From Cyclobacteriaceae bacterium (lineage in GTDB: Bacteria; Bacteroidota; Bacteroidia; Cytophagales; Cyclobacteriaceae), in NCBI GenBank assembly GCA_025808415.1, contig CP075525.1, positions 1,535,501 through 1,599,500 of the forward strand: DNA of 64,000 bases. The letters are read 5' to 3'. Under the pieces are notes generated by a model, which made no database searches, was not told where the DNA came from, and was given only the letters and a program-made list of their open reading frames with translations. The first letter of the stretch is position 1, and every line of letters begins with the position of its first letter. The translations under genes were made by a program, and so were the position numbers. Shown here in pieces: positions 34,314 through 43,847 of this stretch.

Positions 34314-35093
34314 TTATGCCTGCTCATCAAATATAATATTCACCATGCTGTCATAACTCAGGCCCAGCAGTTCGGAGGCATTGCCTTTATAAAGGCCAAT
34401 TTCCAAAAGGCCTAAACTATTAAAAACCATAAAACACTCACCTTCATCGGCCTGGCTGTAAAGGGTATGAACCTTCCTGAATTTTTCACCACCAAACTGA
34501 ATGGTATAATTTTTCCCTTTGCTCAGGATATCAAACGCTTCGCGGGTAATGTTGGTAACCAGGTTGCCGAAATTATCTACCCGCACCACATGCCCGGTAA
34601 TTTGTTTTTTGGTGGCTTTCATTTGCCGGTCGATCATTTTTTTGAAAGTAGGCATGGGTTTACCCAGTGTGGTAATGTTTACGCCACTGGCCAGCCGTGC
34701 TGCGGCTGGCGCAAAAACATCACGCTCGGGAAAAGTGGAGGGAATGTTATTTACCAGGTTTAATTCAACCAGCTTTTGGTGGGGCTTATCGGTTACAAGG
34801 CCAAACAGACCGTTGTCGGTTCCCACAAAGTAATGATCTTCCACCTGCAAGGCTATGGCTGCATCTTCGCGGCTGCCGGTGGCGTGAACGCCAACCAAAT
34901 GAACAGTGCCTTTCGGAAAATCCCGAAACACAGCCCGTAAAACAAAAGCTGCATGGGCAAGGTCGCAGGGTTGAATGCGATGGGTAATGTCAATGATGGT
35001 TAGGCCCGGGTTGGTAGACAATATTTTTGCCTTTATGGCGGCCACGTAATGGTCACTTTCTCCGGAATCTGTCAGCAGGGTAATAATGGCCAT
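34314..35093 (-). CDS. SAM hydrolase (DUF62 family)
   Basis: A 259-residue protein of the SAM hydroxide adenosyltransferase family, which splits SAM to adenosine and methionine. The N-terminal TLLTDSGESDHYVAAIKA carries the substrate-binding Asp, and the middle VGTDNGLFGLV and GHVVRVDNFGNLVTNI motifs are intact. The ATG at 35093 (MAIITLLTD) is the family start; an upstream frame to 35171 is rejected. It is divergent from phoH. No halogenase or fluorinase features are visible. Confidence 0.9.
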   Translation of the reverse strand: MAIITLLTDSGESDHYVAAIKAKILSTNPGLTIIDITHRIQPCDLAHAAFVLRAVFRDFPKGTVHLVGVHATGSREDAAIALQVEDHYFVGTDNGLFGLVTDKPHQKLVELNLVNNIPSTFPERDVFAPAAARLASGVNITTLGKPMPTFKKMIDRQMKATKKQITGHVVRVDNFGNLVTNITREAFDILSKGKNYTIQFGGEKFRKVHTLYSQADEGECFMVFNSLGLLEIGLYKGNASELLGLSYDSMVNIIFDEQA

Positions 35094-35183
35094 GTATTGA
35101 TGCTCCCCGTGTTCTTTTGTATGTTTACGCTCCAAAATAAACACTTTTAACGCATATAATCGCGACCCCAAAGCTTACCTCGT

Positions 35184-36134
35184 TTGATAGAAAAGATCAT
35201 TACCCTTGAAAATGTTTCCCTGGTGGATTTCCTCGGAATCGAGAATAAGAATATTACTGAACTGGCATCGGCATTTCCTAAAAGCAGGATTGTGGCCCGC
35301 GGAAACCAGCTTATGGTAAAGGGCAGCACCGATGAGGTGGTACAGATCGATGACATTGTGCAGGCTTTACTGGATCATTTTCACAGGTATGGCCGCCTGA
35401 CTGAGGAAAATGTACAGAATTACATTACCCGCGAAAAGCAGTTGGTGTTGAGTGAGACTGCCGGTGATGATTTGATCTTGCACGGCACCAAAGGTACTCC
35501 TATTAAAGCCAAAACACCCAACCAGCAAAAGTTGGTACAATTAGTGAAAGAGAATGACCTTGTTTTTGCGCTGGGCCCTGCCGGAACGGGCAAGACCTAC
35601 ATTTCCGTGGCCCTTGCCGTTCGTGCGCTTAAGAATAAACAGGTAAAGAAGATAATCATTACCCGGCCTGCCGTTGAAGCGGGTGAAAACCTGGGGTTTC
35701 TTCCCGGTGATTTAAAAGAAAAAATTGATCCGTACCTGCGACCGATTTATGACGGGCTCAACGATATGATTCCTTTCGAGAAACTTCAGTATTACATGGA
35801 GCGTGAAATCATTGAGGTTGCCCCGCTTGCCTTTATGCGTGGACGCACACTCAACAATGCTTTTATTTTGTTGGATGAAGCCCAAAACACAACGGCCATG
35901 CAAATGAAGATGGTACTTACCCGTATGGGCCCTGATTCGAAGATGATTGTAACCGGTGATGTTTCGCAGGTTGATTTGCCCAAGAAACAAAGCTCAGGGT
36001 TGACTGAGGCGGTAAGCATTTTGAAAGATGTTAAGGGTATTGGCGTGATAGAACTTACCGAGCGGGATGTTATCCGCCACAGGCTTGTGCGCGATATTAT
36101 TGATGCTTACGCTAAGAAAAGTGATACTCCATAG
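35184..36134 (+). CDS. PhoH-like ATPase
   Basis: A 316-residue protein with an N-terminal KH-like part and a PhoH ATPase domain. Walker A is GPAGTGKTY at about 130-138 and Walker B is FILLDEAQN at about 229-237; IIVTGDVSQ-like MIVTGDVSQVDLP follows. It is predicted to be an RNA-associated ATPase of the ribosome/rRNA maturation neighbourhood. The best start is TTG at 35184 (MIEKIITLENV). comEC follows 55 bases after its stop. Confidence 0.92.
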   Translation: MIEKIITLENVSLVDFLGIENKNITELASAFPKSRIVARGNQLMVKGSTDEVVQIDDIVQALLDHFHRYGRLTEENVQNYITREKQLVLSETAGDDLILHGTKGTPIKAKTPNQQKLVQLVKENDLVFALGPAGTGKTYISVALAVRALKNKQVKKIIITRPAVEAGENLGFLPGDLKEKIDPYLRPIYDGLNDMIPFEKLQYYMEREIIEVAPLAFMRGRTLNNAFILLDEAQNTTAMQMKMVLTRMGPDSKMIVTGDVSQVDLPKKQSSGLTEAVSILKDVKGIGVIELTERDVIRHRLVRDIIDAYAKKSDTP

Positions 36135-36189
36135 CGGTCAAGAAATCGATTTTGCTTGAATGAGGGAGGGTTTTCCTTTACCTTCAACT

Positions 36190-38265
36190 ATGCATTTCTG
36201 GACACCCTACGCATTCGTCCGTATTGTTTCCTTTTTTATTGTCGGTATCGTACTGGGTATCTACCAGCCTGATTTTATTCCGCAGCACATCGCCATGATG
36301 GCCTTGATGGTATTGGTAGCAGTTTACCTACTCCTTACGTGGATCATGAAAGGAGAGGGTAAGTCGTTACTTGCCGGAACAATTGGTTTGTTGGCTATAG
36401 GCGTGAGCGGTTATGTAAATACTCTTGTGCATACTGATTCGCAAAGGCCCGACCACTTGTTGCATGTGACTGAGTCCATTGATAAGTACTACGCGGTTGT
36501 TTCCGGTTATGCGGAAAAGAAAGAAAAGTCCTGGAAGGCAGAGGCAAAGGTTCAACAAGTGTATTACCAAGGCTCATGGCATGAGTGCTCGGGTAAAGTG
36601 CTGCTTTATTTTTCACGTAACGATTTTGAAGAGCCCTTCCGGTATGGCGATAAACTTTTGATTAACGGCTCACCCCAAGACCTTCAGCCTCCGGCCAACC
36701 CCGGTGAGTTCAACTATAAGCGTTTCTTAACCTTTCGAAAAATTTACCATCAACATTTTATACGTGCTAACCAGGTGTTGCTTTTGCCCAATAATCCCGT
36801 AAACAATTTTGTGTCGATTTCGTATCGTGTGCGTGCATGGGCCGAGCGTGTACTCGAAAAATATATTTCAGGTGAACAGGAGCGGACGGTGGCCGCAGCT
36901 TTGCTGTTGGGCGTGAAAGACGGTCTCGAAAATGAGCTTGTGCAAGCGTATGCATCATCGGGTGCCATGCATGTGTTGGCTGTATCGGGTTTACATGTAG
37001 GAATTATTTACCTTATTATTTCAGTACTTGTTAAGCCGCTTGATAGGGGCCGGTATGGCAAATGGCTATTGGCGTTGGTTGGTATAGGTGCGCTGTGGTC
37101 GTATGCATTTATCACGGGCTTGTCGCCCTCGGTGCTGCGTGCCGTTACCATGTTTTCGGTAATGGCCTTGTCCAAACCCTTGAATTATAAAACTAATATT
37201 TACAACACCTTGGGTGTTGCTGCTTTTATTTTGTTACTGTGGGAACCCTACCTGATTATGTCGGTAGGTTTTCAGCTTTCATTTTTAGCGGTTATTGGTA
37301 TTGTGTACATGCAGCCTAAGCTTTACTGGCTGTGGTCGCCTAATCATTTGTTGTGGGATAAGGTTTGGCAGATAACCTGTGTTTCCATAGCTGCACAGCT
37401 GGCAACCTGCTCGTTAGGGTTGTTGTATTTTCATCAATTTCCGGTATACTTTCTGGTATCCAATTTATTTGTAATACCGGGTGCCATTATTTCTGTGGTG
37501 CTGGGTATACTGTTGCTACTCGTAAGTTTTTTTGACCCCATTGCAGCGGTTATTGGGTTTATTTTGGAATTTTTTCTGTGGGTTTTAAATAACCTGGTAT
37601 TTTGGGTCGAGCAATTACCGTTTAGCTTAATCAATAACATATACATCACAACCTTTCAAACCTGGTTGCTGATGGGAATGCTTGTTTCTGCATTATTGCT
37701 GCTGCATTTCCGCAGGTTTGCTTTTGTGTTAATCATACTTTTCTGTGCCATCGCTTTAGGGCTGATGCAGTGGCATCATTACTATAGAGAAGTTAGGCCT
37801 GAGAAGTTTGTGGTTTATCATGTAGCAGGAAAAACCGCTATGGAGTGGAGTAGCCATGGAAAATCTTTTTTCCGTGCTGATTCAACTTTGTTGAATGATG
37901 CAGAACGAATCCGGTTTCATGTTCGGCCCAATCGGTTAATAAGCGGTATCCGGTATAGCAGTACAAAGTTACCTTTCATGCGTTCGTTTAAAGGTGGCTA
38001 TCTGTTTGTATGGAGTGGCAAAATTATAGTTCAGCTTACAAGCGAATCGTTTTCGTTGCCGGAAGGTTTGAAAGTTGACTATATTGTGCTTAGTAATAAC
38101 AGTATCCGGAATGTGAGAACACTTGACCAGGTTACCTGTAAAACTATTATCATTGACAGCAGCAATACCTTTTACGCGGCTTCAAAAATCTTAAATCAAG
38201 CAGCAACGTTAAACTTGCCTGTTCATTCGGTTTTGCACCAAGGTGCATTTGTTACTAAACTTTAA
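36190..38265 (+). CDS. comEC: ComEC/Rec2-family DNA-uptake channel
   Basis: A 691-residue polytopic protein. Helices at the N-terminus (about 10-90) precede a DUF4131 domain (about 90-215) and the Competence domain with the signature VLAVSGLHVGIIY (about 265-277), then 6-8 more helices. The C-terminal about 140 residues (from about 545) are a poorly conserved beta-rich rest instead of a full metallo-beta-lactamase domain, as is usual in Bacteroidota. The family carries single-stranded DNA across the inner membrane in transformation. The ATG at 36190 (MHFWTPYAFV) matches family starts; the ATG at 36160 is an alternative. The next gene starts six bases after the stop. Confidence 0.9.
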   Translation: MHFWTPYAFVRIVSFFIVGIVLGIYQPDFIPQHIAMMALMVLVAVYLLLTWIMKGEGKSLLAGTIGLLAIGVSGYVNTLVHTDSQRPDHLLHVTESIDKYYAVVSGYAEKKEKSWKAEAKVQQVYYQGSWHECSGKVLLYFSRNDFEEPFRYGDKLLINGSPQDLQPPANPGEFNYKRFLTFRKIYHQHFIRANQVLLLPNNPVNNFVSISYRVRAWAERVLEKYISGEQERTVAAALLLGVKDGLENELVQAYASSGAMHVLAVSGLHVGIIYLIISVLVKPLDRGRYGKWLLALVGIGALWSYAFITGLSPSVLRAVTMFSVMALSKPLNYKTNIYNTLGVAAFILLLWEPYLIMSVGFQLSFLAVIGIVYMQPKLYWLWSPNHLLWDKVWQITCVSIAAQLATCSLGLLYFHQFPVYFLVSNLFVIPGAIISVVLGILLLLVSFFDPIAAVIGFILEFFLWVLNNLVFWVEQLPFSLINNIYITTFQTWLLMGMLVSALLLLHFRRFAFVLIILFCAIALGLMQWHHYYREVRPEKFVVYHVAGKTAMEWSSHGKSFFRADSTLLNDAERIRFHVRPNRLISGIRYSSTKLPFMRSFKGGYLFVWSGKIIVQLTSESFSLPEGLKVDYIVLSNNSIRNVRTLDQVTCKTIIIDSSNTFYAASKILNQAATLNLPVHSVLHQGAFVTKL

Positions 38266-38271
38266 TACACT

Positions 38272-39039
38272 ATGGTTGAATATCATGTACGCGAACGAAT
38301 AGCTTTTATCACACTGAACCGTCCGGAAAAACGAAACGCATTAAGTTTTGAATTGATTTCTGCATTGAAACAATCTTTTGATCAGGCTGAAAGCGATCAT
38401 GAGGTAAAAGTGATCATCCTTCAGGCGAGAGGAGAAGCTTTTTGTGCCGGAGCAGACCTGGCTTATGTGCAGAAACTTCAGCATTTCTCTTACGAAGAAA
38501 ACCTGAAGGACTCCAACCATTTGAAAGAGCTTTATTTGAAAATATATAACCACAGCAAAGTAATTATTGCTCAGGTACAAGGCCACGCACTGGCCGGTGG
38601 TTGTGGCCTGGCCACTGTTTGCGATTGGGTATTTGCCGTGCCCGAGGCACGGTTTGGTTATACCGAAGTGAAGATTGGTTTTATACCCGCCCTGGTGTCA
38701 GTATTTTTGCTTCGAAAAGTCGGAGAAGGCCGTGCACGTGAATTGTTGCTGGGTGGCGAACTTATTTCAGCGGAGCGGGCCCAGGCTTTCGGTCTGATCA
38801 ATCGTGTTGTTCCGCCAGATAGCCTGGATCAGGAAGTGCGCGCTTTCGCTTCCAAGCTTATTGTTACCAATGCTGCTGCCAGCATGGCCCTTACAAAAAG
38901 GCTTATTTCAGATGTGGCGGGTAAATCAATGGATGAGGCTTTACGGCTTGCAGCCGAGCAAAATGCACACGCACGCGGTACGGAAGATTGTAAACGTGGC
39001 ATTGCAGCATTTTTGAATAAAGAAAAAATCATCTGGTGA
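38272..39039 (+). CDS. Enoyl-CoA hydratase/isomerase family
   Basis: A 255-residue crotonase-fold enzyme. The CoA-binding/oxyanion-hole segments ARGEAFCAGADL and HALAGGCGLATVCDW are intact, followed by FGYTEVKIGFIPA. The family hydrates enoyl-CoA or methylglutaconyl-CoA; the substrate is not determined. It lies six bases after comEC and shares its transcript, but there is no functional link. Confidence 0.92.
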   Translation: MVEYHVRERIAFITLNRPEKRNALSFELISALKQSFDQAESDHEVKVIILQARGEAFCAGADLAYVQKLQHFSYEENLKDSNHLKELYLKIYNHSKVIIAQVQGHALAGGCGLATVCDWVFAVPEARFGYTEVKIGFIPALVSVFLLRKVGEGRARELLLGGELISAERAQAFGLINRVVPPDSLDQEVRAFASKLIVTNAAASMALTKRLISDVAGKSMDEALRLAAEQNAHARGTEDCKRGIAAFLNKEKIIW

Positions 39040-39133
39040 AATGCACAGAACCAGAAAATGGTACACTGATCTTACTTCATTCAGGTTTTAAACCTTCTAA
39101 ATGCGTAACTCTGTATACTAAAATAAATGGATT

Positions 39134-39988
39134 ATGAAAAAGGTGCTTTTTTCTTTGCTTTTGGTTGTAGTGTGTAGCGGACTGCTTGCACAAGGTTACG
39201 CAGGGGATACGTGGGCGCAGGTGAAATCGGCAGGTAAAGGAACCATTTCCTTTGCTTATGTTGAAACACCCAGTTTCGTGTATAAGGATGATGCAGGAAA
39301 GCTTACGGGCATTTGCGTTGATATTACCTCCGACTTTATTGAATGGGTAAATAAAACAAAGGGCGTTTCCCTTCAGTCAAAGTATGTGGGTGATGGTACA
39401 AATTTCAAAGGTATGTATGACAAAGTGAAGGTTTCAACAGGTGGGGTTTTTGGATTGGGAAATATTACCATTACGGAGGAGCGCAAGCGCGAAGTAAAAT
39501 TCAGTCCACCCTTTATCACCAATTTCGCGATTTTAATTACCCAAAACAATGTGCCTACACTGGCTAAACTGGAAGATATTTCTGCCACTTTTTCCAAGCT
39601 TACAGCCTACACAGCAAAGGGCACACTCAACGAAAAGCGAATCCTCGAATTAAAAAAGTATTATCCTTCCATGAAAGTGGTTACATTGGATACAAGCCCG
39701 GAGGTTTACCAAAAAGTATTCAGTGACCCCAACGCCTTTTCTTACCTCGATCTTGCTTTTTACTTAAAGGCTGTGAGCGAACGTAAATCCGTAAAACGTC
39801 ATCCGGTGGGCGATAAAGCTGCCGAGCAATTTGGTTTTATCATGCCCATGAACAGTGATTGGTTACCGTTGCTCGAAGAATTTTTTAAAGCCGAGGGCGG
39901 GTACACCAATTCGCAGCAGTACAAAAGTATTTTACAAAAGCACCTTGGCGAAACCGGTGTAAAGCTTTTGCAATCGGCCAGTAAGTAA
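39134..39988 (+). CDS. Periplasmic solute-binding protein, family 3
   Basis: A 284-residue exported protein (signal peptide through about residue 20, LLAQGYAG) with the SBP family 3 pattern of amino-acid binders: ISFAYVETPSFVYKDDAGKLTGICVDI, GGVFGLGNITITEERKREVKFSPPF and a C-terminal FGFIMPMNSDWLPLLEEFF. There is no permease or ATPase gene nearby, so it may be a stand-alone binder. A terminator follows. Confidence 0.9.
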   Translation: MKKVLFSLLLVVVCSGLLAQGYAGDTWAQVKSAGKGTISFAYVETPSFVYKDDAGKLTGICVDITSDFIEWVNKTKGVSLQSKYVGDGTNFKGMYDKVKVSTGGVFGLGNITITEERKREVKFSPPFITNFAILITQNNVPTLAKLEDISATFSKLTAYTAKGTLNEKRILELKKYYPSMKVVTLDTSPEVYQKVFSDPNAFSYLDLAFYLKAVSERKSVKRHPVGDKAAEQFGFIMPMNSDWLPLLEEFFKAEGGYTNSQQYKSILQKHLGETGVKLLQSASK

Positions 39989-40013
39989 TAACTTAATATT
40001 TCAACAACAAATT

Positions 40014-40042
40014 AAAGCGGGCCAAAACGGCCCGCTTTTTCT
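40014..40042 (+). terminator. Terminator after the solute-binding gene
   Basis: A 10-base stem AAAGCGGGCC (40014-40023) with GGCCCGCTTT (40029-40038), a 5-base loop and a following T-tract interrupted by C. It ends just before the recQ frame opens its conserved part. Confidence 0.85.
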
Positions 40043-40100
40043 TTTATATTGGGGGACGCTGGAAACACCCATCTCCATATTAAAACGCTATTGGAAGCAC

Positions 40101-41969
40101 ATGGCCTTTCGGCCCATGCAGGAAGAAATTATTTCTTCAGTTTTAAAACACCGGGATACCCTGGCGCTGCTCCCCACGGGTGGGGGCAAATCGGTTTGCT
40201 TTCAGGTTCCTGCTATGCTGTTGGAAGGAATATGCCTGGTTATTTCTCCGCTTATTGCCTTAATGAAAGACCAGGTAGAGGGATTAAAGCGAAGGGGTAT
40301 TGAAGCGGTGGCCATTCATTCGGGCATGGGGCGCACTGAAATTGACAGGCTCCTGGATAACTGCATTCATGGCCATGTTAAATTTCTTTACGTTTCGCCT
40401 GAGCGACTCCAGACTGAACTTTTTCTGGCGCGTGCCAGGCAAATGAAGGTTGCCCTTATTGTGGTAGATGAGGCACATTGTATTTCGCAATGGGGTTATG
40501 ATTTTCGTCCACCGTATTTACAAATTGTAACCTTGCGTAAGCTTTTACCCGATGTAACGGTTATTGCCCTTACCGCCACAGCAACCCAACAGGTTAAGGA
40601 TGATATTGTTGAAAAACTTGCTTTCCGTAAAGGGCATGAAATTTTTCAGCGCACGTTTGCCCGCGATAATATTTCATTTGTTGTTCGTAAGGCCGAGCAT
40701 AAAGAGAAAAAGCTTTTGGAGGTTTTGCAAAAGGTTGGCGGTTCAGCCATTGTTTACGTTCGGTCGCGAAAGGCTACTATTGAGTTGACTGAATTACTTA
40801 CAAAGAAAAGTATTTCGGCAACGGTTTACCATGCAGGCTTGGGTTTTCAACAACGGGTCGCCCACCAGGATGATTGGATGAAAGGCCGGTGCCGGGTAAT
40901 GGTGGCTACCAATGCTTTCGGTATGGGCATCGATAAACCCGATGTGCGCGTAGTCGTGCATATGGATTTGCCCGAAACGCTGGAAGCCTATTACCAGGAG
41001 GCTGGCCGGGCCGGCCGCGATGGTGCTCGTGCTTATGCGGTTGTTAGCTGGCACGATTCGGACCGCGATTCATTAGTGGCGAAAGTAAACCAGGCGCACC
41101 CTGAACTATATCTTCTCAAAAAAATATACCAGGCATTGGCAAACTATTTTCAGTTGGCGGAAGGAAGCGGAGAAGGCGAGAGTTATGAATTTAATATCCA
41201 CAACTTTTGCGAACGCTTCAGTCTTCAGGCTTATGAAGTTTATGGAGCATTAAAAAAATTGGAAGAAGAGGGGTTGATCCAGTTTAATGAAAGTTTTTAT
41301 AGCCCTTCTCGCTTAACCTTCCTGGCTGACCGTGCCAGGCTGTATGAGTTTCAGGTGGCTAATGAAAAGTTTGACCCGCTTATTAAAATGTTGCTAAGGC
41401 TTTATGGCGCACAATTGTTTACCGATTTTGTGAAGATTACCGAAAGCCAATTGGCAAAGGGCCTTCGTATTTCGATTGATGAACTTAAGGCTGAGCTTAA
41501 ACACTTACATGCATTACAGGTGCTGGTCTACCAACCTGTTATGGATAGTCCGCAAGTTACTTTTATCCTTCCCCGACAGGATGCAGACCGCCTTCCGCTG
41601 AATATTGAACGGCTCAAGGCACGAAAAAAATTAGCCGAAGAAAAAATGAACGCCATGATAGACTTTGTTACGGCTACGCATCGGTGCCGCATGCAACTGA
41701 TACTGGATTATTTTGATGAGCAAAGTTGGGAGACATGCGGCAAATGCGATGTATGTGTGGCCAATCGAAAGCGGGAAAATCTATTAGAGACCAGTGAACT
41801 AGAACATGAGATTTTAACCATATTGGCTGCAGGGCCGCTGACCAGTGAGGAATTGGAAGTAAAAGTAAACCCAAAAGACAGCGAAATGTTTATTGATATT
41901 ATACGCGAGCTGGTTGACCGCGGAGAACTTGAGTATGATGATGTATGGAAGCTGCGCCTGAAAAATTAA
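40101..41969 (+). CDS. recQ: ATP-dependent DNA helicase RecQ
   Basis: A 622-residue 3'-5' helicase from the ATG at 40101: FRPMQEEII (motif 0), Walker A LLPTGGGKS, Walker B VVDEAHC, LTATAT, the AFGMGIDKPDVR and QEAGRAGRDG motifs, then a zinc-binding region (CGKCDVC near residues 548-554) and a winged-helix part. A full HRDC domain is not evident. The frame stays open upstream of 40101 and encodes family-like residues (about ILKRYWKHM), but has no ATG there, so the real start may be a non-ATG codon such as CTG at 40059. Confidence 0.93.
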   Translation: MAFRPMQEEIISSVLKHRDTLALLPTGGGKSVCFQVPAMLLEGICLVISPLIALMKDQVEGLKRRGIEAVAIHSGMGRTEIDRLLDNCIHGHVKFLYVSPERLQTELFLARARQMKVALIVVDEAHCISQWGYDFRPPYLQIVTLRKLLPDVTVIALTATATQQVKDDIVEKLAFRKGHEIFQRTFARDNISFVVRKAEHKEKKLLEVLQKVGGSAIVYVRSRKATIELTELLTKKSISATVYHAGLGFQQRVAHQDDWMKGRCRVMVATNAFGMGIDKPDVRVVVHMDLPETLEAYYQEAGRAGRDGARAYAVVSWHDSDRDSLVAKVNQAHPELYLLKKIYQALANYFQLAEGSGEGESYEFNIHNFCERFSLQAYEVYGALKKLEEEGLIQFNESFYSPSRLTFLADRARLYEFQVANEKFDPLIKMLLRLYGAQLFTDFVKITESQLAKGLRISIDELKAELKHLHALQVLVYQPVMDSPQVTFILPRQDADRLPLNIERLKARKKLAEEKMNAMIDFVTATHRCRMQLILDYFDEQSWETCGKCDVCVANRKRENLLETSELEHEILTILAAGPLTSEELEVKVNPKDSEMFIDIIRELVDRGELEYDDVWKLRLKN

Positions 41970-42032
41970 TACACTCAATATGTTTAATCCTGAAAACCAA
42001 TTTTGCTTGTTAAGGTTATATTGCCATGTTGT

Positions 42033-42854
42033 ATGCATCTTAAAGCTTATCCACCGGGTGAAAAACTAAAATCCGTTATTAAACGGCACTGTATTTACGA
42101 GGTGCAGTTTGAAAAGGATCAGTTTCATATACAGCCAATATTACCATTGGTGGTTCCAACGCTTGAATTTTTGTATGGCGATCAGTTCAAGACCGTCCGG
42201 TACAGCGATAGCAAAGCTGAGAAAGTCCCTTACCATGGTGTGTTGGGTCCGATAACCCAACGAAAAATTTACCTGGAAATGACCGGCAACATTGGTGTTT
42301 TATGCACCGAGTTTTACCCGGCTGCTTTTTATTCGGTGTTTAAAGTACCCATGAACGAACTTACCGACTTATCGGTTGCAGGCGATGTTATACTGGGCAA
42401 GCAGATCCATGAAGTTTCAGCCCGGATACTAGAAGCTGAAAGTGATTACGAACGTATTGTCATTGTGGAGAAGTTTGTTTCTGCACACCTTGAAGTTGCC
42501 CACAAACCTTCGGTAGTAGATGCCGCCCTTAACGAAATGCACCATTACAAAGGATTATGCTCCGTGCATCTGCTGTCAAAACATCTTAACATCAGCGAAC
42601 GCCACTTAGAAAACTCATTTAAAAAACAAGTGGGTGTAACTCCCAAACTCTATAACCGCATACTGCGTTTTAACCGCATATTTGCTTTGCTTCAAAATGG
42701 TGCCCGTGAAAAATCCTGGCACGACATCATGCACGAATGCGGGTATTACGACCAATCCCACTTTATCCGCGATTTTAAATTTTTTACCGGCACTACGCCT
42801 GCTCAATATTTTGCCAAGCCTACCGATTTCGAGAAATTTTTTCTGGGCAGCTAA
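42033..42854 (+). CDS. AraC-family transcriptional regulator
   Basis: A 273-residue regulator. The N-terminal two thirds match the DUF6597-like ligand part of Bacteroidota AraC proteins (YPPGEKLKSVIKRHCIYEVQ), and the C-terminal AraC DNA-binding domain shows HLLSKHLNISERHLENSFKK and GYYDQSHFIRDFKFFTG. The start is ATG at 42033. An upstream TTG at 42003 is less likely. Its target may be the lipoprotein gene 136 bases downstream; that is a positional guess. Confidence 0.88.
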   Translation: MHLKAYPPGEKLKSVIKRHCIYEVQFEKDQFHIQPILPLVVPTLEFLYGDQFKTVRYSDSKAEKVPYHGVLGPITQRKIYLEMTGNIGVLCTEFYPAAFYSVFKVPMNELTDLSVAGDVILGKQIHEVSARILEAESDYERIVIVEKFVSAHLEVAHKPSVVDAALNEMHHYKGLCSVHLLSKHLNISERHLENSFKKQVGVTPKLYNRILRFNRIFALLQNGAREKSWHDIMHECGYYDQSHFIRDFKFFTGTTPAQYFAKPTDFEKFFLGS

Positions 42855-42989
42855 GAGAGTGTTGCATATAAGATTATTCATTAATTGAAAGCCAATCAAC
42901 AGTATCAACTATTACTGTTCGGATTTTTACAATGTGTTCCCGCATACGAGGCATTACATTTGGAAAAAGCTACAGAAACTTTAAACCCT

Positions 42990-43775
42990 ATGAACAAGAA
43001 TTACTTTTCTCTATTAATTGTGTGTGGGGTTATTTTGCCATTACTGCTTTCCTCCTGTAACGATGATGAGAAACCATCTTTTGATGTAAACCTGCTATCA
43101 GGTGGAGCAATAAAAACATGGAGGCTAGCCGAGCAGAAGGTTCTAGAAGACGTAGAGTGCTTAGGCACGTGTGAACTGGCCTACAATAAAATACGCTTTA
43201 AGTCCGATAAAACTGGTGAGTTTTCAACCTTTACCTGTTTGCAAGAGCCGTGCTCAAACGGTACCACGGCCCAAACTGGAGGCTCATTTAACTGGAGCGT
43301 AAACGGCAAGCAACTAACCCTTGATGGCTTTCTGGTAGAAATTATTTCCCTTACGGAAAGCACCTTAAAATGGAAACTGAATTTGTTTGGTTTTGCTGTA
43401 GAAGAAACGTACACGTTGGTGTCAAACGATCCGTTTCTTACCCGTGCACAAATGATAGCCGGCAGTTCATCCAAAACCTGGAAGTACCAGAAACGCACGG
43501 TTAATGGATTTGATTCGCCATTAACACCGTGCCAGATCAATACCCGGATTACCAATTTCACTAACGGCACGTATACCATAACCTATACAGAGGAAGGATG
43601 CCCGGCCAACGTAGAAGGTATTTGGCGCTTTGAAGAAGATGAGACCCGTTACATATCCGAACGCCCTGGGGTAAGCCTGATTAATTTCGATTTGCTCGAA
43701 CTTACCGAAGACACGTTGGTTATCGGGTACGAATCAAGCGGCAATTATATTATTTTACACCAGGTGAAGGCCTGA
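42990..43775 (+). CDS. Lipoprotein with two tandem lipocalin-like domains
   Basis: A 261-residue lipoprotein. The signal peptide ends in LLSSC (Cys23), and two related domains follow: about 35-140 beginning LLSGGAIKTWRLAEQ, and about 150-261 beginning MIAGSSSKTWKYQKR. The match of SGG/SxxKTW, a Cys pair and a later beta-rich core indicates internal duplication of a lipocalin-like calycin domain seen in Bacteroidota lipoproteins. A family function is unknown; small-ligand binding is a guess. The ATG at 42990 is preferred to a TTG at 42885. It ends at a terminator. Confidence 0.75.
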   Translation: MNKNYFSLLIVCGVILPLLLSSCNDDEKPSFDVNLLSGGAIKTWRLAEQKVLEDVECLGTCELAYNKIRFKSDKTGEFSTFTCLQEPCSNGTTAQTGGSFNWSVNGKQLTLDGFLVEIISLTESTLKWKLNLFGFAVEETYTLVSNDPFLTRAQMIAGSSSKTWKYQKRTVNGFDSPLTPCQINTRITNFTNGTYTITYTEEGCPANVEGIWRFEEDETRYISERPGVSLINFDLLELTEDTLVIGYESSGNYIILHQVKA

Positions 43776-43812
43776 TGATTTTTGATTTTGAGTTGTTTAG
43801 TTGAGGGGCATA

Positions 43813-43847
43813 GGTCGCGGCATTTTGTCGCGACCGCCTTTTTTTAT
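43813..43847 (+). terminator. Terminator after the lipoprotein gene
   Basis: The arms GGTCGCG (43813-43819) and CGCGACC (43829-43835) pair, and a T-tract follows from 43839. It overlaps the last codon of the convergent paralog gene. A related hairpin occurs in the same position next to the second paralog at 44586-44616. Confidence 0.75.
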
